64,000 nucleotides of DNA, taken from positions 963,921 through 1,027,920 of the forward strand of contig PSQN01000003.1 in assembly GCA_002989075.1 (NCBI GenBank), read 5' to 3'. Every line of letters starts with the position of its first letter. The stretch's first letter is position 1. The DNA is from Arthonia radiata. Its lineage: Eukaryota; Ascomycota; Arthoniomycetes; Arthoniales; Arthoniaceae. The position numbers and the translations under genes are program-made. The notes beneath the pieces are model-generated. The model was not told the DNA's origin, made no database searches, and saw only the letters and a program-made list of their open reading frames with translations. Shown here one piece after another: positions 41,215 to 52,774 of this stretch.

Positions 41215-43264
41215 GCGCAGGGTTGTTATACCCTCTTTATAGGGCTTTTATAAGAAAATTTATAGAGAATTTATAGTTATATAATACTTAATATACAAAT
41301 TTTTATTACTTTATATTTAAAGTTTAAGCTGAACTTATAGCTTTTAAGTAATTATATATTTTATATTTGATAGTAACTTTAAAAATCTTTATTCTTTATA
41401 ACTATAATATATTTAAGTATTTTAGTAAGTATATTGAATAGAATAATTATTACTCTATTATATAATATTAGTAAATTTTTATAAAACTTTTAATAAGCTA
41501 TTTCAATTAAGTAAGCTACTCTTACTACTTTATTATAGTAAAGATACTAAAGTATACTTAGTTAGCTTAATATAAAAAAGTAAAGTAAAAATAGCTCTAT
41601 ATAAATTATATAAAGTAATTAAAAGTAATTTTAAAAATAATTAATAAAGCTAATTAAATAGTATATAAATTCCTTAAGATATTAGTTAAAAAGCTAATTA
41701 AATAGTATATAAATTCCTTAAGATATTAGTTAAAAAGCTAATTAAATAGTATATAAATTCCTTAAGATATTAGTTAAAAAGCTACTAAATATTATAGAAA
41801 ATAGATACTAAATACTAGCTACTTACTAAAAGTCTTTTATATATATTTTAAATTAAAGTACTATTATTAATTGAATATATGTTAATTTCTTTAAGCTTTT
41901 AGTTAATAGTAGTATAGTATTTACTAGTATACTTATATACTAAGTATATAAAGAACTAAAGTATCTAAAAAAACTAAATAATAGCTAATTATACTTTAAA
42001 AAGTTATATAGTAAAGTAAGTTAGAATATTTCTACTATATTTATATAATTTTTATATTTAATTTAATTTAATTTTAAAGTAAAAGTACTATTTCTTTATT
42101 ATTATCTTTAATAGCTATTTTAATCTTAATAAGCTAGTAATATGCTATAAAAGACTACTTTTTTTAGTTTTAATTATTATTTACTATATATTATACTTAT
42201 AGTTATAGTTCTTTTAAGAATATTTATATAAAAGTAATATAATAGATTAGTATATATATTTAGTATTTATTTTTACTTTATTAGCGCTTAATACTAATAT
42301 TTTAATATATTATTTAACTTAGAGCTATATAAGAGTTACTAAATACTTATAATTTAGCTTTATAAGTAGATAAAAAAGTTATATAAAATTCTTTTTTAGC
42401 TTAAAAAAGAGAAATTACTTATTATTATATATAATAATTTCTTATATTATAAAGATATTTTATAAGTTTATTTAAATAAAAAGAGTAAACTTACTTTAGT
42501 AACTACTAAAAAAGCTATTTATAATAATATTCTAAAAGAAAAATTAAAGTAGTTAATACTTAATTCTATTCTTTAACTTTTATTTAAAGATATATTATAG
42601 ATTCTTTTTAAAGAAAACTAGTATATTAAAGATATCTAGCTTTTTTAAATATTTAATATAATCTTAAATATTTACTTTAAGATACTTACTATCTATAATA
42701 AATATATACTATCTACTTTATAAATATTTACTATTAATAAATTATTATCTTATAAAACTAATTACTATACTTTAAAGCTAAATTTATTAATAAAAGCTTA
42801 GTTAATAGAGTATATAAAGTAATAAAGAGATTCTGTAAAAATTAGCTTAATTTAAATCTATAGAGTTTTTAAAATACTAAGGTCTTTTAAAAGTAATTAT
42901 ACTTTATTTATAAAAACTAATTTACTATTAAATAACTCTAGTTAGCTTAAAAAGAATTAGTTAATAATATAGATTTTTATAATTAATAAAAGTAGATTGT
43001 TTTTTATATTTTTTCTTTTTTTTATTTATAAGTAATTTAATAGTATAAATATAAGTAAAGAGCTATTATTACTATAGTACTACCTTAATTTTTAGAAGCA
43101 GTAGTAAATATTACTTTAAAATAATACTAAGTTCTACTATACTAAGTATTTTATATTAAATAGCTTTAATATATGTATACTAGTAATATTCTATTATAAA
43201 ATAAGAGTATAGAGCTACTTATAGCTTAATTAATTATAAATACCTCTAGTTACTATAATATTAG
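41215..43264. other. A+T-rich spacer, no identifiable gene
   Basis: About 2 kb of nearly pure A/T with stops in all frames. It contains one 44-bp tandem repeat. Any transposon once present is no longer recognisable by eye. Confidence 0.6.
41648..41779. repeat. 44-bp tandem repeat, three copies
   Basis: The unit beginning agctaattaaatagtatata starts at 41648, 41692 and 41736 with period 44. A partial fourth start (agcta) occurs at 41780. Copies are visibly identical, unlike the surrounding decayed DNA, so the expansion is probably younger than the RIP. Confidence 0.9.
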
Positions 43265-43736
43265 TGTAACGCCGGTCGCTGGGAGAACCGAACTAAGGCT
43301 TACTTACCTTGTGTGCTTGTCGACCTTAGTGGTAGGTATCTTGTATGCTAGAGACTAAAAGATAGGAGAGGCGAGATAGATTATAGAAGGTAAGAGGGGC
43401 TAGATTAAAATAGACAGAAGATAAAGTATGTTACTTAAATATAGTTAAGGAACTTATATTTAAATATTAAGTTAATAGACTAAAGTTTATCTTAAGGTTA
43501 GTTATTAGTCTAGCTATATAGTTTAAGGTATATAGGGGGAGTTCTCTTATATTCGCTAACTTAATAATATCTATATTAGATTTATAAGGAATATAGGTCC
43601 TTATAGCTGTCTTATTCGATAATATCTATAGCAGGTTTATAGGCTTAGTCGGAAATAATGCTAGTAGAGCTAAGATAACTAGCGGTAGTTAATACTTAGA
43701 TATACGCTAGGCCGTTTAGAGCTAGTACTCGTAATA
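43265..43736 (-). repeat. 3' LTR of the chromovirus
   Basis: The 472-bp repeat begins TGTAACGCCGGTCGCTGGGA on the plus strand and ends CTCGTAATA (ancestral GTAACA). It matches 49944-50415 with the same length, and the differences seen are transitions. Confidence 0.93.
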
Positions 43737-43740
43737 TAAT

Positions 43741-43752
43741 TCCCCCTCTTCT
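43741..43752 (-). other. Polypurine tract of the chromovirus
   Basis: On the minus strand the sequence agaagaggggga directly precedes the left LTR, as expected for the primer of plus-strand DNA synthesis. Confidence 0.7.
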
Positions 43753-43922
43753 AGTTAAATTGTTCTTAATTGACCCTTAGCCTTTTAAACACCTATAAGT
43801 TGCGTTTCGTCCCTTCTTCTGTAACTAATCTGTAAGTCGCTATATCTCGTATAAAGTCCGTTGCTACGGGTTCTAACAAAAAGTATAGCTAATACCTATT
43901 AATTAAAGCTTACGGTATTAAA

Positions 43923-44560
43923 ATGCCTTCTTGTTCTAAATATATATCGACTAAGGAAAGGTATATAGTTTAGTTTAGGAAGGCGACGTGTTTAGTATAT
44001 ACTCGAGATAAGAAGAGTTATAATTTACGGGTATCGATAGTAGATAGTATACCCTGTTGTTGTCTTTCTATAATGCCTAGAACTAACTTAGTTGCAGCGC
44101 GTTTAGTTTATTCTCAATATTCCTCTTAGTCGGCTGCCCTTTAGCGTATAAAACGTTAATTACGCGCGTTAAATTTCTAGACAGCAGCGTTAATTACGGC
44201 TATACAGCGTAACCGATCTAAGGTCCGGAAGTTAAAAGAGAAGGTTAAGAAGACTCGTACGCGGATAGCAGCGAAGTTAGCTCAAAATAAGTTATTGAAG
44301 CAAGAGAAGTTTACTGCGTCGATAGCTAGTAGCGATATATTTAAATGTTTAAGCGGGTTATTTATTAACTTTTAGAGTAACTTCTATCTAAAGTTAAGTA
44401 GTAGTTCTATAACGTAGTAGACTGGTTCGTTTATAGGTAACCTAAGTATCGGCGAGGCGCACTAAATAGTAAATTAGAGTGTTAGTGCTGCTATAACCGA
44501 CTAATATTCTAGTTTCAATATCGTTAAATAGTATCTTTATAGTTAGTCAGATTTTATTTC
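43923..44560 (+). pseudogene. Antisense accessory frame in the chromovirus (Cys-rich start plus coiled coil), decayed
   Basis: On the strand opposite to gag-pol a frame begins MPSCSKYISTKERYI and continues FRKATCL, then YTRDKK. The tyrosines stand where Cys is expected after G-to-A mutation of TGT/TGC. Further on it has a charged helix (VRKLKEKVKKTRTRIAAKLA), then several stops. The second chromovirus copy has the same frame at 61700-62290, with MPPCSCC and a similar charged helix. Similar CxxC/coiled-coil proteins are, to my knowledge, often predicted beside fungal Gypsy elements. Function unknown. Confidence 0.6.
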
Positions 44561-47500
44561 GGTTCTCATTAATTTTTATGTTCGGAATATCCTTTCTATT
44601 TTATAAGATACTGTCGTTTGCCTCGATATTGTCTATAAGCTCGAATCGTTTTAACCTTATACTTAGGTTCTTAGTTATTAAAAAGGATTTCTAAGTTAAG
44701 TCGTTCTGCCTCTTAAAAGTAGGCTAGTTTTAATAGCGCTACGTAGAATATAGAATATATTCTTATTGTCTTTAGGAGTTTAAGTTTAAATATTACGGGT
44801 CTTAATTGCTGTAAGATTTTAAACAGTTTTATCTTAGTATAGTCGAGTTTTTTGCTTAGTTTAATAGTTTTTATATTTTTTATAAGCAAGTAAGCTCTTC
44901 CCCCCTCTTTTATGCCTGTGTTTAGGGTAGTTCTTAACTTGTTATACTATTTTCTTGTTTATTCGTTAATAAACTCGCTGTCAGCCTTTAACTGCTGGTA
45001 CAGGGTTTTTATATTTGTTGCTATCCGCGTAGCAGTGTCGTTTTCTGTAGTGTTCTGTAGTTATCTACCTTAAAGAGGGTAATAGCCGTATAAGACATAA
45101 AACAGTGTTATCTTGATTATATCGTTCTTTGTATCGTTGTACGCTGCTTACGCTACTAATAGTAATTGTACCTAGTCGTTTTGCTGGTAGTTAATATATG
45201 CCCGGAGATACTGTTCTAGTGTTTAATTTGTTCGTTCTATCTGTCCGTCTGTCTACAGATAGAATAATATAGACATTTTTTGTTTTGTTTCTAGTTGTTG
45301 CATTAGCGATGTTCAAAATCGTAAGACAAATTTTTAGTCTCTGTCTAAGACAATTCTTTGTAGTTAACTATAATTAACCAAGATAATCTAAAGGAAGGTA
45401 TATACTAATTATTTTAAGTTACTAGCTTCCTTATAAGATACGAAGTACGCGTACTTTGTTAGTTTATCGTATATAACTAGAATAGCGTCGTAAGCTACTT
45501 CTGTTAGTAGATTCTTAGAAGTTAGTAACTTAGTAATAAAGTCTAGTAAGACTATATACTATAGTCTTTTAGGTATCTTTAGTAATTATAGTTTACCGTA
45601 TAGTAAATACCTTGGGTACTTAGTTCTTACGTATACGTTGCATTCTCTAATATAATTCTCGATATAGTGTCTAATCCTTAGGATGTAATAGGTTCGTGTA
45701 ATCTTTTTAATAGTGTTATTAATGCCTTTATGTCCTTTTGTTGGGTTATTGTAGAAGTTACTAATAATATATTGGATTAGATTTCTTAGAACGTAGATTT
45801 TACCTTAGAATTTGTAATAGCCTTTATTGTTCTTAGTTAATCTTAGATGTTGTTTCTCGTTTTCCTAGTAGGTCTTAGGATTGTTTAGGATGTCTAGGAT
45901 TCGGCTATCTAGTTCGATAACAAACTTAATTGTTATAGCCAATTAATTGTATCTAATCTTATTATTGTGTTCTCGGAATATTACGAATTCGATATATTCC
46001 TTGTTATTAAGGTAATCTAGACGTCGGCTTAGAGCGTCGGCTCTATCGTTCTTAGAACCCTTTTTGTAGGTAATAATAAAGTCGTATAAAGCTATAGTCT
46101 TTAACTATCTAACTTATCTGCGGTTAAGTTTCTTTGTTGTTGTAAAGTAAGTTAGGTTCTTATAGTCTATATATACTATAATTGTATAGTTTGCTCCTTT
46201 CAGGTAAACTCGCTATATCTTAAATGCTGCTATAATAACTAAGAGCTCTTTGTTGTAAATATTATAGTTCTGTTCTATAGGTAATATCTTTTTTAAGTAG
46301 AAAGCTACTGGTCTAAGCTTTCTTTCCTTATTGTTTTAACTTATATATGCTTCAATCGTATAGTCTAACGCGTCTATTTCTATAATAATCGGTAGGTTGG
46401 GGTCGAATATTGCTAGTACGGGTTCGATCTTAAAAGCTTCCTTAAGCTATTTAAATACTAATTGTTCTTTTTACATCTAGAAGAATTCTATCGATTATTT
46501 TATCTGTTAAGACAGTGGTACTATAATTCGGCTAAAGTTAGATATTTATCGTCTATAGTAGTTAGCAAAACTAAGAAACTGTTGTAACTATTTTACATTC
46601 TTTAATATAGACTAGGTTAGAACGGACTAAATCTTTAAATCTTCTATTTAGAGACTGTGCTCTATAATTATAAATCTAAGAAATTCGATAGATTGTTGGT
46701 AGAACTAGGTTTTCTTAATATCGATTTATAAATCGGTACGCGCTAATCTTTCTAATATCTTCTTAATATGTTTCTTATATTCTTCTAGTATACGGCTGTA
46801 TACTAGGATATCGTCTAAATAAGTAGTTATAAATATATCTAGGTAATTACTAAGTGTGTTGTTAATTAGTTTCTAGAATAATACTAGTACGTTTATTAGC
46901 TCAAAAGGTATAACACAATACTCAAAAAGTCTGTGTCTAGTGTAGAAGGCCGTCTTCTATTCCTTACCTTCTTTTATACAGATTAAGTTGTAGGCTCCTT
47001 GTAGATTAAACTTAGTAAATTATTGCGCGTTATACAATCGATCTATTATTTCGTTAATGCGTAGTAAAGGATACCGGTTTTTAATAGTTATCTTATTTAA
47101 TTGTCTATAGTCTATGTAGAGTCGTAGTTTGCTATTCTTCTTTGGTACGAAGAGTATTAGGTATCTGGCTAGTAATGTCGATTTTTAGATAAATTCTTTC
47201 TTAAGGTTTTTGTTAAGATAGTCGCGGAGCGCTTAATTTTCTACTTCTAATAGAGAGTATATTAAACCGAATGTTAGCGTTTTACCTTTCTATAAAGGTA
47301 TTGTGTAATCTTATAGTTTGTATTTTAAGAGAGCTAAGTTTAGCTTAGCTTCCTCAAATAGATATTAGAATTAATTATATTCCTCGGGTATCTTAGCAAT
47401 TAACTAAGTACTTGCCGTCGTATAGAATCGTTGACGTACAGTCGTCTCTTATTTATACCTACGTATAGTTAGCTATAGACAAGATACTGCGTTAGACTCC

Positions 47501-49900
47501 TTTCGTAAGATATCTAAGTATCGGAGTATAGTAGTACTAACCCGTATAAGTTCTTTATTGCGCTCCTTATTCTTACTACTAAAAATAGCTTATAGGGTAT
47601 CTATTCTGTAGAACGACTCTTGTCTAGAGTACTTGTACCTAGTAAAAAGGAGCTTCTTAGTTCTCTAATTTACTTCTAAGTTATATTGTTGTAACTAGGG
47701 TATACCTAGTACAGCGTAGTGCTGATTAATATTTACGATATTATAAGTAATTTCTTTCTAATAGTTCTCAATTGTTATATCTATTAGTAAAGTCTTGTAG
47801 TCGACTCTTTCCTCTACTCCTTAAAATCTAAACAGTGCGTAGAGTAATTTCTTTTTTTGTATTTATATTTGGTACTTCTCGACGCAGCGTATCGAGATAA
47901 AGTTGCCTATTGCGCCTAAATCGATTATAATTTTAATGTTTCTATAGTTTATTGTTGCCCGAGTGTATAGGTATGTTTTATAGGAAGCTAAGCTCGTATA
48001 GAGCTAGACTTTTAGAGGGTCTAACTATTGAACGGGCCGGTACTACTGCTCTTAAAGTAGTCGGCCTGGTCTTTTTTCTGTTAATTGTATACGTTCTAGA
48101 GTATTTTAGGTATCGGAATCTATTGTCAGTTAATTTGCTATAAGAATTCCTGTATAAGGTGTTTTAGTACTGCTTTTATTAGAACGTTTAGTTTATTGTT
48201 TACGATCCCTACTTTAATTATACAACTATCGCTAATTAAAACTTATTGTATCTGTAGGTTGTATATTGTTAGTTAAAGATATTAGTACTAATTATATAAT
48301 TCTAGATCTTTAATAAGGTGGCCTACTAGTCGTTATAAGCGTAAGTAAATATATCCTAAAATATTATTAATGTCTCTATTAGTACTTAACTTTCCCTTAT
48401 AGAAGGTTAACTAACAAAGTCTCTATATTATTCCTTCCCAACGGATTGAGGTTTACTCTTTCTAGTTAGTATCGTCCTCGAGAGAGAATTTTGTACTATT
48501 AGAATTTATATTTTTGTTTTTGAGTCGTTGTCTTACCTATAACGTATCGTAGCTGCTATCTTACTTAGCTTCTATAGTCTGTTCTTCCTTAAATTCTCCT
48601 TAGGTTTCTAGATAAGATAACCTAGGTCGTTCTCGAGTAAGTTCTAGTTCTTGTATCGAACCTTGTTTCGGAGATATTGGTTTCTTTAGCTACTATCCTA
48701 ACTCCAGTTTGTTAGATTTGTGGGTCGTATAGTTATTGTTGTAGCACACGGTTTAGAATAGTGTTTCGTATAGTATAACGGTACTCTGTATCTAATGCCT
48801 CAAAATAGTACGGTTAATGTTATTCCAGTTCTATAGGTTTTATTGTTTTTATTTTATTTGTCGTTCCTTTATTTCCTCCTATGACTCGTTGGCTGTATCC
48901 CAGTTTGCGTACAACTCGAATAAGTTTAGCTCGTTGTGCTTCTCGTTGGAAGTAACCTAGTAAGTGTCCTTCTGTGTCTAAGTAGTTATATTAAACTATT
49001 GTTGTAGGAAACAGGGTTTCTAAGATTAATTATTATTTCTGTTTCTACTAGTACTATTGAACTGTTGTTTCTTAGAACAGTATTCTTTAACTTAATGCCC
49101 TAGCTTTCCGCAATACAAGTATAGCTTGTTCTTTATTCTGTGTTCTTGTTCCTAATTGTTTAGTTTTCCTTAAGGATTTATAAAATCTAACTCTATTGGA
49201 TCGCCTCGGTCTTGTTGTAAGTTTGCTCGATTCTTTGTTTTATAGAACCTATTAGTAGGGTTACCCTTCTTTTCTATTTATCTTTTAAAGTTGCTGTCGT
49301 CAATCTCCTTTACTCGTTGTATAAAGGTATTAAGATTATTAAACTTCTCTTTATAGATATAGATTATTTCCTTAATATAGTCCTTAAGTTCTTTATAAAA
49401 GGTCTCAATAAGAGGTTTTTTGTTCTATCCTGTTTAATTAGCATACTATATAAATTTAGCGGCGTACCTGCTTGCTGGTCCTATTTGTTTAAGGTTCCGA
49501 AGCTTTCTAATAGCGACGCGTTCAGCGTCGGTCTGTTTAAAGATTTTGCGAAGCTTTCTTTAAAAGAAGACGAAGCTAGCAAAGAACTTATCGGTATTCT
49601 CGCGCCTTCTCTTTATTAGAGTAAATAAGAAGTCGTCGAGGTAATACTTAATCTACTTGTAAGTATCTTTGTCTATATAAGAGGTAGCAAATAAAACTAT
49701 AGTAATGTTGTTCAGAAACTAGTCTTTATAAGTTTTAAAGTATATAGCTAGGCGTATTAAGAATAAAGTAACTTTAGAACGTTTATTTAAGAAGCTTTTT
49801 TTTATCTTAGTGTTAATATCTAATATCTTACTTGTGCTAGCTATCCTGTTGGCCAACCTATTCGTAGCGTCGCAGCTATTGGGTACCGAAGTAGTAAATA
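44530..49900 (-). pseudogene. Decayed gag-pol polyprotein of the chromovirus
   Basis: Motifs readable on the minus strand, 5' to 3': zinc knuckle remnant YCGKLGH near 49080-49125, with two of its Cys changed to Tyr and a stop; protease IDLGAIGNFIS near 47895-47925; reverse transcriptase [20 protein letters not shown] near 47090-47151 and active site YLDDILVY near 46797-46836; RNase H YKNLTYFTTTKKLNRR near 46120-46180; integrase core YDKLTKYAYFVSYKEAS near 45425-45475; chromodomain KYRGKQQYL-like block ending GYSEH near 44540-44660. Stops occur throughout, mostly TAA/TAG explained by C-to-T or G-to-A change. Confidence 0.88.
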
Positions 49901-49943
49901 TAACTAATCTACTTTCTCTACTTTTGTAGCAAGTCTATTAAAG

Positions 49944-50415
49944 TATAACGCCGGTCGCTGGGAGAACCGAACTAAGGCTTACTTGCCTTGTATGCTTATT
50001 GACCTTGGTAGTAGGTATCTTGTGTGCTAGAGACTAAAAGGTAGGAGAGGCGAAATAGATTATAGAAGATAAGAGGGGCTAGACTAAAATAGATAGAAAA
50101 TAAAGTACGTTACTTAAATATAGTTAAGGAACTTATATTTAAATATTAAGTTAATAGACTAAAGTCTATTTTAAGGTCGGTTATTAGTCTAGCTATATAG
50201 TCTAAGGTATATAGAGAGAGTTCTCTTATATTCGCTAACTTAATAATGCTTATATTAGGTTTATAAGGAATATAGACCCTTATAGTTGTCTTGTTCAATA
50301 ATACCTATAGCGGATTTATAGGCTTAGTCGAAAATAATGCTGGTAGGGCTAAGATAACTAGCGGTGGTTAATGCTTAGATGTACGCTAGGCCGTCTAGGG
50401 CTGGTACCCGTAACA
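49944..50415 (-). repeat. 5' LTR of the chromovirus
   Basis: The 472-bp repeat begins TATAACGCCGG (ancestral TGTAACG) and ends CCCGTAACA. It is followed by the attag target duplication. Confidence 0.93.
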
Positions 50416-50420
50416 ATTAG

Positions 50421-51007
50421 CTTATCTTAGTTTTTTAATTTATAGTAAGGCTAGTACTTATATTTAATACTATATAAAGGTATAAGCTATTTATTAAGCT
50501 AAATAAATAGAAAGAAAGAAAAATATATATTGTTATAATAATATAAAAGTATAACGCTAAAGTAGTTAAAAAAAGAAGAATTTAAGATATAGTATAACTA
50601 TACTTATTAGTAGTAGCTACTACTTAAGTATATATTAGTATCTTTTAGCTAGTAAAATTAAAGTCTCTAGTTTAGCTTTAAAGATAGTATTAATTAGCTT
50701 ATTAGTAGATAGCTAAATACTAATTAAAGATAGATTTTACTACTAGTAACTAGTATTAGTCTAGATCTTTACTTATTTAGTCTTATTATATCTCTTCTTA
50801 TACTTATTTTAACTATTAAATACTAGTCTTTATACTATAGTATACTTATATAGTTTAGCTTAAGTAATTAATAGCTATATATTAAAGAAGATATAGTAGT
50901 ATAAAAAGTATATAAAATTATTTTATACTAGAACTAGTATAAAATAGTATAGTAAGAATTATAATTATACTTCTTATAGTTAATAAACTAGTTCTTTTTT
51001 ATATAAG
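50421..51007. other. A+T-rich spacer between chromovirus and solo LTR
   Basis: No feature is seen beyond low complexity A/T sequence; it is the host DNA into which both LTR insertions were made. Confidence 0.5.
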
Positions 51008-51479
51008 TGTTACGGGTACTAGCCCTAGACGGCCTAGCGTACACCCAAGCATCAACTACCGTCAGTTATCTTAGCCCTACCAGCATTATTCCCGACTAAG
51101 CCTATAAACCCGCTATAGATATTATCGAACAAGACGGCTATAAGGGCCTATATTCCCTATAAACCCGATATAAGCATTGTTGAATTAGCGAACATAAGGG
51201 AACTTTCTTTATATACCTTAAACTATATAGCTAGACTAATAACTAACCTTAGAATAAACTTTAGTCTATTAACTTAATATTTAAATACAAGTTCCTTAAC
51301 TATATTTAAATAATGTACTTTACCTTTTATTTACTCTAGTTAAGTCCCTCTTACCTTCTATAATCTATCTCGCCTCTTCTACCTTTTAGTCTCTAGTATA
51401 CAAGATATCCACCACTAAGGTCGATAAGCACACAAGGCAAGTAAGCCTTAGTTCGGTTCCTCTAGCGACCGGCGTTACA
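51008..51479 (+). repeat. Solo LTR of the chromovirus family, opposite orientation
   Basis: The 472-bp sequence starts TGTTACGGGTACTAGCCC and ends CGACCGGCGTTACA. It is the reverse complement of the chromovirus LTR and has a perfect 5-bp duplication, ataag, at 51003-51007 and 51480-51484. It is a product of LTR-LTR recombination after insertion. Confidence 0.92.
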
Positions 51480-51574
51480 ATAAGTAACTAAAACTATTAA
51501 ATTTATTTTACTATAACTAATCTACTTAATATACTATATATATATATTAATAATAAGCGCTAGCTACTTGTAAT

Positions 51575-51775
51575 ACATAAACGTCTCGATAGCGAATTAG
51601 AATAGAATGTTGCCTATTTAGGAAGGCTGCGATTCTAGAAGGATATCTTCCCTCTAGTAAACGCATTCCTTTCTAGTCTCCTCAATAATTAGCTTGAACA
51701 CCAGTAGGGCCTATTTAGGCCCTTTTTGCCACCTAACTGCTTCCTGCCCTACACCCAGATTACACTACTTTATAA
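51575..51775. other. GC-balanced island inside the A+T-rich block
   Basis: About 200 bp (from cgtctcgatagcg to cctacacccagattacac) have near-normal composition and are not part of any LTR recognised here. It includes a short palindrome-like gggcctatttaggccc (51707-51722). It may be the end of another element family or an insertion too short or unique for RIP. Confidence 0.5.
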
Positions 51776-52268
51776 TATAAGAAGAGAGTTTAACTAGTAA
51801 AGATAGTCTATTTGTAACAAAGACTCTAGTAAATAGCTATATAAAAGATATAGATAGTAAATTAGCTAAGCTAGCTACTTAGCTTAGATTTAATAATAAT
51901 AAGTAACTAAATAGCTATAGTAATTAAGATTTATTTAAAATAAATATACTATTATTATTATTATTATTATTTACTATCTTTATATCTCTACTCTTAATAC
52001 TTAACTCTCTTTTTTTCTTTTAAATATTTACATTTAGCTTTAAAAAAAGGCAAACGTTTTAATTAAAATTTATTTAATTAAAAAGAAGTATAAAGTAACT
52101 AAAACTTTATTAAAGTAATAAACTTAGTATACTATAAATATTATAGTAGAAGCTTAATTTTAAAGTTAAGTAAAGAAAGATTATTATTATTAAAGCTTTA
52201 TAAAAGAAAAATAAGTACATACTAGTTAGTAAGAGTATAGTAGTAAAATAGTATTTATTAATAGAAAA

Positions 52269-52774
52269 TGTTAAAGGGTGCAGGAAAGAAGAAGAATACT
52301 ACTACAAAGAGTAGGAAGACGAGACTAGCTTAAGACTAGTGCAATACTTAGGCTTAGTACAGGTACAATACTTAGTAGCAAAGAGAAGCTGTTATTATAT
52401 TGTCTGTCTTGTTAGCTAAAATTCTCTAGAGAGATCTTAGCTTATATATCTAAGTCTAGCGGTCTATACAGAACTTACTAGATATCTGTTCTTTTAATAG
52501 AGGCTAGATAACCTTTAACTTACCGTATAAGACAGTAATTCTGTTTATCTAAAACTATTAGTCTTTAAGTCTATTCTGTGTTGTCTTAGACTACGGGCCA
52601 GCTGTCTAAAATAGGTTGTGCAATGCTCCTTTTTGTCCTAGGCCCGGGCTACTAGGCCCGACCCTTTAGGTAAAAGGCTTGTTCTATTCTAGACTAAGAC
52701 AGCTGGTAGGATCTGTCCAATACTCCGGGCCCCTGAGGGTTCCGACTAACCAGCTAGTTGGTTAATTTCCAACA
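52269..52774 (-). repeat. About 506-bp solo LTR-like element, copy 1
   Basis: It runs from TGTTAAAGGGTGCAGG to TTAATTTCCAACA, the reverse complement of the copies at 58832 and 62961. TG/CA ends fit an LTR, possibly Copia type. No target duplication is visible (gaaaa versus agtat), so this copy may be rearranged or part of a truncated element. Confidence 0.75.

Larger units (their letters stand above)
43265..50415 (-). mobile_element. Complete Ty3/Gypsy chromovirus-type LTR retrotransposon, RIP-inactivated
   Basis: The 7151-bp element is flanked by a perfect 5-bp target duplication (attag at 43260-43264 and 50416-50420). It has two 472-bp LTRs (43265-43736 and 49944-50415) with TG-type starts and 6.2 kb of interior coding on the minus strand. 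Order on that strand is gag with a decayed zinc knuckle, protease, reverse transcriptase, RNase H, integrase and chromodomain, which is Ty3/Gypsy order. A polypurine tract adjoins the left LTR, confirming that this is the 3' LTR. Many stops in pol show the copy is dead. An antisense reading frame lies between chromodomain and 3' LTR. Confidence 0.93.

Noticed and set aside
41648-41779. CRISPR-like array reading of the 44-bp repeats
   Set aside because: Units are contiguous without spacers and the organism is eukaryotic.
49317-49619. Plus-strand open frames at 47952-48143, 49317-49619 and 63487-63675
   Set aside because: They lie antisense to decayed gag-pol and have no counterpart conserved between the two chromovirus copies.
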